30,134 nt of DNA from assembly GCA_017435245.1 (NCBI GenBank), contig JAFSFK010000029.1, positions 1 through 30,134 on the forward strand, in the 5' to 3' direction. The stretch's first letter is position 1. Each line of letters begins with the position of its first letter. The notes beneath the pieces were generated by a model. That model worked only from the letters and a program-made list of their open reading frames with translations. It searched no databases and had not been told where the DNA came from. Origin of the DNA: Oscillospiraceae bacterium. GTDB lineage: Bacteria > Bacillota > Clostridia > Oscillospirales > Oscillospiraceae. Made by a program: the position numbers and the translations under genes. Below, in pieces: positions 8,220-15,043 of this stretch.

Positions 8220-8299
8220 CTCTTTTATTCCAGACTTTTTCCCAAAAATTTCAACCCTTTCCAAATTCCGTTGACATCAAAAGAGGAATTTCGTATAAT
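8220..8299 (+). promoter_or_regulatory. Promoter of the mannosidase/sugar-phosphate operon with shared upstream boxes
   Basis: A consensus sigma-A promoter: TTGACA (8271-8276), a 17-nt spacer, then TATAAT (8294-8299), about 70 nt before the GH38 start. Upstream, CTCTTTTATTCC (8220-8231) and CAAAAATTTC (8243-8252) lie 51 and 28 nt before the -35. The same two boxes at the same distances precede the promoters at 16919 and 27124. The arrangement fits an activator of AraC type binding tandem sites upstream of the -35 (inference). Confidence 0.85.
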
Positions 8300-8370
8300 T
8301 CGAATAACTATATAATGGTGTTAAAATGCGATCAAACCGTTCACGGACAGCTGTGATGGGAGGAAGAAAA

Positions 8371-11300
8371 ATGGAATTTACCCAGCTTGCATTGATCGAT
8401 GAAAGAATCCAATTGCTGAAAAAAATCATTTATCCCGATACGGTTTCCATCCCCGTTTGGAAGACCCGTACCGCAACCTACACTGTGCCGGTGCAGTATG
8501 AAAATTACTCCGACTGGAGCGAGATCTCTCTGGGGGAGAAGTGGGAGTGCCGCTTTGACCAGGCCAGATGGTTTGAAGCCGATGTCACTGTGCCGGAAAG
8601 CTTTGCCGGTAAGCGGCTGGTGCTGGAGCTGAATCTGGGTGGCGAGGGCGTTGTCAGTATCAACGGACAGCCTAAGTCCTCTCTGGCTTTCTACTATAAA
8701 CCCGGACATTCTGTCCTCAGCGGCGTCATCCGTCCCCGTACCCGGGTGGACGTGACAGACTGCGCCGTGGGCGGGGAAGTACTGCACATTTCCGCACAAA
8801 TGAATATCAACTACAAGGATCATTATAAGTCCAACCGGTTCCAGAAGTATTCCGATGAGATCACTGCCACTTATACACTGGGTTCTGCCCAGCTGTGTAC
8901 CGTGGATGGGGAAACGGAAGGATACTATTTTGATCTGACCAATCTGATGGATGCGGCCAACCTGCTGTATACGCCTGCGGACTTTGCCATGAGCAAGCTG
9001 CAGACCTGCAAGCTGGACCTGCAGTTCGACCGGATGCTGCGCAATATGAACCGGGATGCGGGTCTGCGCCAGCGGATGATCGATGCCGTGGTGGCTTCTA
9101 TGGCGGTGATTCCCTTCTTCTATACCGCCCAGGAAATGCGTGAGGCAGTCCCTCAGGCCAGAAAGATCCTCAAGGAGGCAGTGGATAAGCTGCCCAGAGT
9201 TGAGCGTGGAACTGTCTGCGCCACCGGCTTCAGCCATGTGGATATGGTGTGGCTGTGGCAGGAAAAACACACCGTCCGTAAGCTGGCGAACACCTTCCTC
9301 AATGCGCTGGCACTGCTGGATCGTTACCCTGAGTATATTTTCAGCTTCTCCCAGCCCTACGCCTTTGAACTGCTGGAAAAGCACTATCCTGATATTTTCA
9401 AGAGAGTACAGGAAATGGTGGCTGCTGGCCGTATCGACATTGTGGGTAACCTGTGGGTGGAGATGGATACCAACCTTACCGGCGGTGAGGCGATGGTCCG
9501 TCAGCTGCTGTACGGCAGAGCCTACTTTATGAAAAAATTCGGCAAGGATTCCGATGTGTTCTTTATGCCCGATTCCTTCGGCTACACCGCATCTTTGCCT
9601 CAGGTGCTGAAGAAAAGCGGCATCAAGTATTTCTTCACTGATAAATTGGCAGCCTTTAATGACCGTTACCGCTTCCCCCACACCTTCTTCCAGTGGCAGG
9701 GAATCGATGGAACCAAGATCCCGGCCTATCTGGAGCGCTGCTCCTACAACGGCTGCCTGAATTGTGAGCGAATCGATGAGACCTATCACCGTACTGAGAA
9801 TAAGCGCATCGTAGACGTAGCCTATGCCACCGTCGGTTACGGTGATGGCGGCGGCGGTGCAGACTATGTGATGGCGGAAAACGGCCGCAGATTGAAAGAT
9901 ATGCCCGGTATCCCCAAGGTGGAGATGGCTACTGTCAGCAAGTTCTTTGAACGGGCGACGGAAAAGCTGGACGAGTTCCCTGTCTGGAACGACGAGCTGT
10001 ATCTGGACGGTCACCGTGGTACATACACCACCCACGCCGATGCAAAGAAGAATAACCGCCGCAGTGAGCTGGCGCTCCGGGAAACGGAGATCGCCGCCTG
10101 GATGCGGGAAAAGGAGCTGGGTATCCCGTATCCTGCGGAAAAGATCCATCAGCTGTGGAAGATGATCCTGCCGATGCAGTTCCACGATACGCTGCCCGGT
10201 ACCTGTATTACCCAGGCTTACGAAGATTGCGCTAAGGCTTATGATAAGTTCTTTGCCGAGCAGCAGGCGCTGCTGTCTGAGATCCTTGTGGATCTGACTG
10301 CTGCCGTGCCTCACGAAACAGGACAGAGTGTTGCCTGGAACTTCCTGCCCTGGGAGCGAACTTCTTTGGTTGAAACTTCCGATGGTCTGAAGAGCGTCAC
10401 TGTACCGCCTATGGGCTGGGCAGTGGTTGAAGACGACGCTCCTGCTGAAGAAAAGCTGACGGTCACCAAGACCTCTATGGAAAACAAGTTCTTCAAGATC
10501 ACCTTGAATGAAAAGGGACATCTGGTAAGCTTGATCCACAAGCAAACCGGCAAGGAAGCGCTGAAAGCACCCAGTAATGTGCTGGAGATCTTTGATGATC
10601 CGGCAAGACCTACCCTCAGTGCCTGGGATATTCATCCGGAGTACCAGAATGCCATGCAGACCATTGACGATGTGCAGTGTATTGAAGTGGTGGAGGCTAC
10701 CGACAAGCGGGGCATTCTGCGCATTGTCCGCAGGTTCCATAACAGCACCTTCACGCAGGATATCACCATTTATGCCGATACACCCCGGATCGATTTCGTT
10801 ACCCACGCCGACTGGCAGGAGTGTATGCGCCTGCTGAAGGCAGCTTTCTATCCCAAGGTACAGACATCCAAGGCCAACTACGAGATCCAGTTCGGCGCCA
10901 TCGAGCGGCCTACCCACCGTAACACCGATTACGATGAAATGCGCTTTGAGGCATGCGCCCACAAATGGGCGGATATGTCCCAGAGCGACTTTGGTGTCAG
11001 CTTGCTGAACGACTGCAAGTACGGCTACGATATCTATGACGGCAAGATGCGCATCACCTTGCTCCGTGCGCCGTTAGAGCCGGACTACAAGGCCGACAGG
11101 GGAGAGCACGATTTTGTCTACTCTCTGTATCCCCACGAAGGTCATTGGTCCGTGGGTGGTACGGTCCAGGCAGGTTTTGATCTGAACGTGCCTGTGCGTA
11201 CCTGTGACGCTGCGCCTGCGGATGCAAAGATCGTACAGCAGTCTTTTGTAACTGTGGATAATCCCAATGTGGTTCTGGACTGCATCAAGAAGGCGGAGGA

Positions 11301-11496
11301 CGGCAACGGATATATTATCCGTCTGTATGAAGCCTGTGGCGGTGGCGGAGATGTGAATGTAGCCTTTGCTGGCGGTATCAAGCAGGTGTTTGCCTGTGAC
11401 CTGATGGAAAACAACGAAACTGAAGTTTCGGTCAGCGGCAACGGCTTTGGCTTTGAAACGACACCCTATTGCATCCATACGTTCCGTATTATCTGA
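8371..11496 (+). CDS. GH38 alpha-mannosidase (second of two)
   Basis: A 1041-residue cytoplasmic GH38 alpha-mannosidase, paralogous to the gene at 249-3341. Metal ligands His289 and Asp291 lie in FSHVDMVWLW, the nucleophile Asp401 in MPDSFGYTASLPQ, and metal ligand His605 in MQFHDTLPGT. The usual first His of the HxHxD motif is Phe287 here; that position is not a metal ligand, so activity should be retained but the pocket may differ. The frame is open back to 8326, but GGGAGGA about 7 nt before the ATG at 8371 fixes the start. It is first in a five-gene operon, with the next start 12 nt after its stop, and the rest of the operon handles sugar phosphates. It may therefore release a sugar that feeds those enzymes, not necessarily mannose. 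The family is secure; the specificity is open. Confidence 0.95.
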   Translation: MEFTQLALIDERIQLLKKIIYPDTVSIPVWKTRTATYTVPVQYENYSDWSEISLGEKWECRFDQARWFEADVTVPESFAGKRLVLELNLGGEGVVSINGQPKSSLAFYYKPGHSVLSGVIRPRTRVDVTDCAVGGEVLHISAQMNINYKDHYKSNRFQKYSDEITATYTLGSAQLCTVDGETEGYYFDLTNLMDAANLLYTPADFAMSKLQTCKLDLQFDRMLRNMNRDAGLRQRMIDAVVASMAVIPFFYTAQEMREAVPQARKILKEAVDKLPRVERGTVCATGFSHVDMVWLWQEKHTVRKLANTFLNALALLDRYPEYIFSFSQPYAFELLEKHYPDIFKRVQEMVAAGRIDIVGNLWVEMDTNLTGGEAMVRQLLYGRAYFMKKFGKDSDVFFMPDSFGYTASLPQVLKKSGIKYFFTDKLAAFNDRYRFPHTFFQWQGIDGTKIPAYLERCSYNGCLNCERIDETYHRTENKRIVDVAYATVGYGDGGGGADYVMAENGRRLKDMPGIPKVEMATVSKFFERATEKLDEFPVWNDELYLDGHRGTYTTHADAKKNNRRSELALRETEIAAWMREKELGIPYPAEKIHQLWKMILPMQFHDTLPGTCITQAYEDCAKAYDKFFAEQQALLSEILVDLTAAVPHETGQSVAWNFLPWERTSLVETSDGLKSVTVPPMGWAVVEDDAPAEEKLTVTKTSMENKFFKITLNEKGHLVSLIHKQTGKEALKAPSNVLEIFDDPARPTLSAWDIHPEYQNAMQTIDDVQCIEVVEATDKRGILRIVRRFHNSTFTQDITIYADTPRIDFVTHADWQECMRLLKAAFYPKVQTSKANYEIQFGAIERPTHRNTDYDEMRFEACAHKWADMSQSDFGVSLLNDCKYGYDIYDGKMRITLLRAPLEPDYKADRGEHDFVYSLYPHEGHWSVGGTVQAGFDLNVPVRTCDAAPADAKIVQQSFVTVDNPNVVLDCIKKAEDGNGYIIRLYEACGGGGDVNVAFAGGIKQVFACDLMENNETEVSVSGNGFGFETTPYCIHTFRII

Positions 11497-11508
11497 GGAG
11501 GAAATAAA

Positions 11509-12147
11509 ATGAAGAGCGAAGCAAAAATGATTCTGGACGAACTGCTGGAGCGGTATCCTGCTCTGGAATGCTGCGAAGCAGCCATCGTCAAAGCGTTTGA
11601 ATTTATGGCAGAAAGCTACCGTAACGGAGGTAAACTGCTGCTTTGCGGCAACGGCGGCAGCTGCGCCGATGCCGATCACATCGTAGGCGAGCTGATGAAG
11701 TGCTTCCGCAAGAAGCGTCCCATCAGCGCAGCGGAAAAGGAAGGTCTGAAGGCCTTCGGACCTGAGGCTGAGGCAATGGCTGAGAAGCTGGAAGGCGCTC
11801 TGCCTGCCATCTCCCTGTGCGGACACAATGCGCTGTCCACAGCGTTTATCAACGACAAGGATCCATTCCTGGTCTATGCCCAGCAGGTCGAGGGTTACGG
11901 CGTGGCAGGTGACGTTCTGATGGCTACTTCCACCTCCGGCAATGCCCGCAACTGCCTGTATGCAGCTCAGCTGGCAAAGGTCAAGGGCATGAAGGTCATT
12001 GCGATGACCGGTTCCCGGGATTCCAAGCTCAGTGCCGTGGCGGATGTGACCATCCAGGTTCCCTCTACCGAGACCTTTATGATCCAGGAATACCATTTGC
12101 CCGTATACCACGCCCTGTGCGCTATGTTGGAACAAGAGTTATTTTAA
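11509..12147 (+). CDS. GmhA-like SIS-domain sugar-phosphate isomerase
   Basis: A 212-residue SIS-fold protein closest in pattern to GmhA, sedoheptulose 7-phosphate isomerase. The phosphate loop LLCGNGGSCADADH (44-57), Glu61, the second phosphate motif STSGNARN (141-148), VIAMTG (163-168) and the C-terminal IQEYHLPVYH (192-201) correspond to the GmhA signature, including the catalytic Glu and His positions. It is about 20 residues longer than E. coli GmhA because of a Glu/Ala-rich insertion near 74-98, between the Arg-Pro segment and the next strand; this could reshape the active site. The AGGAGG site spans the 12-nt gap after the mannosidase. The HldA-like kinase two genes on supports a heptose-phosphate substrate, but another ketose phosphate is possible. 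Confidence 0.88.
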   Translation: MKSEAKMILDELLERYPALECCEAAIVKAFEFMAESYRNGGKLLLCGNGGSCADADHIVGELMKCFRKKRPISAAEKEGLKAFGPEAEAMAEKLEGALPAISLCGHNALSTAFINDKDPFLVYAQQVEGYGVAGDVLMATSTSGNARNCLYAAQLAKVKGMKVIAMTGSRDSKLSAVADVTIQVPSTETFMIQEYHLPVYHALCAMLEQELF

Positions 12148-12156
12148 GGAGGAAGA

Positions 12157-13119
12157 ATGATGTTTCAGCCTAAAACCGTAGATTTTTCCAAGACCAAGAC
12201 CTTTTCCGCAAAGGACCGCCACAATCTGGTCCGAATCGACAACCTGCGTACCCCCGGTGCACAGGAAGATAATCTGTTCAATAACGAAGAGTTTGATATC
12301 CTCATCCAGAAGCTGAAGGAAGCCAAGGAAAACGGTTATACCGTTACTTGCTTCTACGGTGCTCACGTGATCAAGTGCGGCCTGTCCCGTTACCTGATCT
12401 GGCTGGTGGAGAATGGCTACATTTCCCATCTGGCATCCAACGGTGCCGGTTCTATCCACGACTTCGAGCTGGCTTACCTGGGTGGTACTTCCGAGCACGT
12501 TCCCACTGCCATCGAGGACGGCAGCTTCGGTATGTGGGAGGAGACCGGCCGCTGGATGAACGAGGCCATCCAGCTGGGCGCAAAGAAGGGCTATGGCTAT
12601 GGCCAGAGTCTGGCTGCCTATGTGGATGAGAATCCCGAGAAGTTCCCCTACCGGGAGGACTGTGTGTTCTACCGTGCCTACAAGATGGGCATTCCCGTGA
12701 CTTACCACGTAACGATGGGTACCGATATTATCCATCAGCATCCCACTGTTGATTTTGCTGCTCTGGGTGCAACCTCCGGCCGTGACTTCAACTACATCTG
12801 TCACTCTATTATGCAGCTGGGGGACAAGGGTGTTCATATGAATATCGGTTCCTCCGTTACCGGCGCTGAGGTGTTCCTGAAGGCATTGTCCATTGCAAGA
12901 AACCAGGGTAACCCTCTGCAGCATATCACCACTGCCAACTTCGATATCATTCCTCTGGGTGACTATAAGTCCGATGTGGGCAAGGATACCTTTGAGTACT
13001 ACTACCGTCCCCGCAAGAACATCATCAACCGTCCCGTGTCTCTGGGCGGTACCGGCCTGTACATCTGCGGCAACCACGAGGTGACGGTTCCCAGCCTGTA
13101 CGCCAGACTGAAGGGGTAA
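12157..13119 (+). CDS. Deoxyhypusine-synthase-like protein of unknown function
   Basis: A 320-residue protein with the layout of the deoxyhypusine synthase fold (NAD-binding, Rossmann-like). CFYGAHVIKCGLSRYLIWL (65-83) and SNGAGSIHDFELAYLGGTSE (94-113) resemble the two NAD-contacting glycine regions of that family, and MNIGSSVTGAEVFLKALSIA (228-247) is a further conserved-looking stretch. Towards the end, YYYRPRKNI offers Lys287 roughly where the catalytic lysine of true deoxyhypusine synthase sits; my alignment by eye is uncertain there. Bacteria generally lack eIF5A, so protein hypusination is not the role. The gene is tightly packed between a GmhA-like isomerase (9-nt gap) and an HldA-like kinase (3-nt gap). 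An NAD-dependent step on a sugar phosphate, or on an amine plus a sugar, is the best inference. The fold is likely; the reaction is unknown. Confidence 0.75.
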   Translation: MMFQPKTVDFSKTKTFSAKDRHNLVRIDNLRTPGAQEDNLFNNEEFDILIQKLKEAKENGYTVTCFYGAHVIKCGLSRYLIWLVENGYISHLASNGAGSIHDFELAYLGGTSEHVPTAIEDGSFGMWEETGRWMNEAIQLGAKKGYGYGQSLAAYVDENPEKFPYREDCVFYRAYKMGIPVTYHVTMGTDIIHQHPTVDFAALGATSGRDFNYICHSIMQLGDKGVHMNIGSSVTGAEVFLKALSIARNQGNPLQHITTANFDIIPLGDYKSDVGKDTFEYYYRPRKNIINRPVSLGGTGLYICGNHEVTVPSLYARLKG

Positions 13120-13122
13120 TCA

Positions 13123-14151
13123 ATGGATAAGGTATATTTGACTCGGGAAGAGCTTATTGATATTTCCGAGAAGATCAAGAAAGTCAAGATCTGCGTCATT
13201 GGTGATGCGTGTCTGGACCTTTACTGGCGTGCGGATATGAAGCTCAGCCGCCTGTCCAGAGAGACTCCCCACTATCCGCTGCCTGTGGTTGACGAGACCT
13301 ATACTCCCGGCGGCTGTGGCAATGTGATGAACAATGTCCACGCTCTGGGTCCCCAAAAGCTGATCCCGCTGTCTGCCATTGGCTCTGACTGGAGAGGCTT
13401 CCTGCTTTCCTCCTGGATGCAGGAGCACGGCATTGATACCGAGGGACTGGTGCGCAGAGAGCAGGGTGTGACCCCTTGCTACTGCAAGCCCATCCGTATG
13501 GGTATCTCCGATGTTTGCTACGAAGATCCCCGCTTGGACTTTGAGAACTTTGAGATGCTCTCCGGCGAGGACGAGGATAAGGTCCTGCAGATGCTGGAGG
13601 AAGCGGCCAAGGAAGTGGATATCATTGCGGTTTCCGACCAGTACCGCTGCGGTGTGATCACCCCCAAGATCCGTAAGCGTCTGTCCGAGCTGGCAGAAAA
13701 GCTGCCTGTGGTGGTGGACAGCCGGGAAAAGGCTACCGAGTACACCGGCGTCATCGTTAAGCCCAACGAGGTGGAAGCGGCATTTGCCATCGGCAGGGAT
13801 ATCACAGGACTGGATCTGAGCATCGATGAGTATGCGCAGATCGGACAGGAACTGCAGCACAAGAATAACCGCCCTGTGGTGGTGACGCTGGGCAGCCTGG
13901 GCTCTTTGTGGTGTGAAGGCGAGGAAACCTGGCTGGCTCCTACTGTGAAGGCAGAGCCTCCTGTGGATATCGTCGGTGCCGGCGATACCTTCCTGTCTGC
14001 GTTCTGCTGCGCTTTTGCTGCCTGCGGCAACGGCCCCAAGGCATTGGCCTTTGCAAATCTGGCTTCCGGCGTGACGGTCAAGAAGATCGGCACCACCGGT
14101 ACGGCTACTTTAGAAGAGATTATGAAAAAATGGGAGGAAAATCAGCGATGA
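13123..14151 (+). CDS. PfkB-family kinase, HldA/RfaE1-like (heptose 7-phosphate kinase type)
   Basis: A 342-residue ribokinase/PfkB-fold kinase most like the kinase domain of HldE/RfaE. CVIGDACLDLYW opens the domain, PGGCGNVMNNVHALG is the substrate-side glycine motif, and VDIVGAGDTFLSAF carries the anion hole and catalytic base Asp288. In LPS biosynthesis this domain phosphorylates heptose 7-phosphate at O1. The HldE nucleotidyltransferase domain is absent, and the protein ends just after the kinase fold. It starts 3 nt after the DHS-like gene and its stop overlaps the HAD start (ATGA), so expression is coupled. The order isomerase, kinase, phosphatase copies the start of the ADP/GDP-heptose pathway, but the exact sugar is not shown by sequence. 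Confidence 0.87.
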   Translation: MDKVYLTREELIDISEKIKKVKICVIGDACLDLYWRADMKLSRLSRETPHYPLPVVDETYTPGGCGNVMNNVHALGPQKLIPLSAIGSDWRGFLLSSWMQEHGIDTEGLVRREQGVTPCYCKPIRMGISDVCYEDPRLDFENFEMLSGEDEDKVLQMLEEAAKEVDIIAVSDQYRCGVITPKIRKRLSELAEKLPVVVDSREKATEYTGVIVKPNEVEAAFAIGRDITGLDLSIDEYAQIGQELQHKNNRPVVVTLGSLGSLWCEGEETWLAPTVKAEPPVDIVGAGDTFLSAFCCAFAACGNGPKALAFANLASGVTVKKIGTTGTATLEEIMKKWEENQR

Positions 14152-14960
14152 AAGCACCTTTGGAAATGCTGCACCCCGATCATCTGCCTCAGGGCAAGGT
14201 GAAGGCAGCGATCTTTGATTTTGACGGAACCTTCTCCACCCTGCGCTGTGGTTGGGAAAAGGTCATGCGCAAGCTGATGCTGGAGCTGATCTCCGGTGGT
14301 AAGGAATACGGCAAGGATCTGGAAGAAAAGGTGGATGCCTACATCGATGCTTCCACCGGTATCCAGACCGTATACCAGATGCAGTGGCTGAAAGAAGAAG
14401 TGGAAAAGGCCGGTTACGGCCGTGACGACCGGGATGTGTGGTGGTACAAGGATGAGTACAACCGCCGTCTGATGGAAGAGGTCAGTCTGCGCATCCAGCG
14501 TCTGGAGAAGGGCGAAGATAAGCCCGAGCAGTATCTGGTTGCCGGCGCCGTAGAGTTCTTGAAGACCCTGCAGGATAAGGGGATCGCAGTTTATCTGGCA
14601 AGCGGTACCGACCATAAGGATGTTGTCCACGAAGCAACCGTTCTGGGTGTGGCACCTCTGTTCTCTGTGATCAAGGGCGCTCCCGAGCGTCAGGTTGCCT
14701 GCTCCAAGGAAGCGGTCATCAAGATGCTGCTGGAGGAGAGCGGTCTGCCCGGTGATGCGCTGCTGCTGGTGGGCGACGGCAAGGTGGAGATCGCTCTGGG
14801 TGCTGAAAATGGTGCTTATACACTGGGAGCAGCCACCGATGAAGAGAACCTGCGTGGCGTCAACCCTGTCAAGCGTGAGCGTCTGATCAAGGCCGGTGCG
14901 GATGTCCTCATCGGTGATTTTGAGAATCTGGAAGGTCTGCTGGACTGGCTGGAGATCTGA
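14148..14960 (+). CDS. HAD-superfamily phosphatase
   Basis: A 270-residue HAD hydrolase. Motif I is IFDFDGTFS with nucleophile Asp24 and acid/base Asp26. A roughly 100-residue helical cap follows. Motif II is LASGTDH, and motif IV is VGDGKVEIALG with Asp210 and Glu214, where Glu replaces the more common second Asp. The start overlaps the kinase stop as ATGA; GGGAGG at 14132-14137 gives 10-nt spacing, so the in-frame ATG at 14130 is rejected. Being last in the operon and coupled to the kinase, it likely removes one phosphate from the kinase product, as GmhB does for heptose 1,7-bisphosphate, although it is not of the GmhB histidinol-phosphatase-like type. The substrate is inferred from context only. 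Confidence 0.86.
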   Translation: MKAPLEMLHPDHLPQGKVKAAIFDFDGTFSTLRCGWEKVMRKLMLELISGGKEYGKDLEEKVDAYIDASTGIQTVYQMQWLKEEVEKAGYGRDDRDVWWYKDEYNRRLMEEVSLRIQRLEKGEDKPEQYLVAGAVEFLKTLQDKGIAVYLASGTDHKDVVHEATVLGVAPLFSVIKGAPERQVACSKEAVIKMLLEESGLPGDALLLVGDGKVEIALGAENGAYTLGAATDEENLRGVNPVKRERLIKAGADVLIGDFENLEGLLDWLEI

Positions 14961-14977
14961 TCACGGTAGTTTGCCCC

Positions 14978-15006
14978 TTGCAATAATCGGCTTGGGGTGA
15001 TAATAT
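14978..15006 (+). promoter_or_regulatory. Possible promoter of the solute-binding protein gene
   Basis: TTGCAA (14978-14983) and TAATAT (15001-15006) are separated by 17 nt within the 83-nt gap between the HAD gene and the binding-protein gene. No strong terminator is visible before it, only an imperfect CCCC/GGGG hairpin, so the binding protein may be made both from this promoter and by read-through. The shared upstream boxes are absent here. Confidence 0.4.
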
Positions 15007-15043
15007 AAAACTTGTTAAATTAACCTACAGGAGGAAACAGGAA

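Noticed and set aside
8148..8264. N-terminal extension of the aminotransferase to 8264
   Set aside because: The extension has no family similarity, would span the divergent promoter region, and the ATG at 8147 has a strong GGGAGG site.
8341..10962. An 873-codon minus-strand open frame opposite the second mannosidase
   Set aside because: The GH38 motifs on the plus strand are decisive; the antisense frame is a by-product of biased third positions. The same holds for 1305-3404.
12157..13119. A true deoxyhypusine synthase acting on eIF5A
   Set aside because: Bacteria generally lack eIF5A, the catalytic-lysine region does not match well by eye, and the operon deals with sugar phosphates.
14971..14998. 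Terminator after the HAD gene
   Set aside because: The CCCC/GGGG pairing is interrupted by mismatches, the loop is long and there is no T-run; it overlaps the possible promoter of the next gene.
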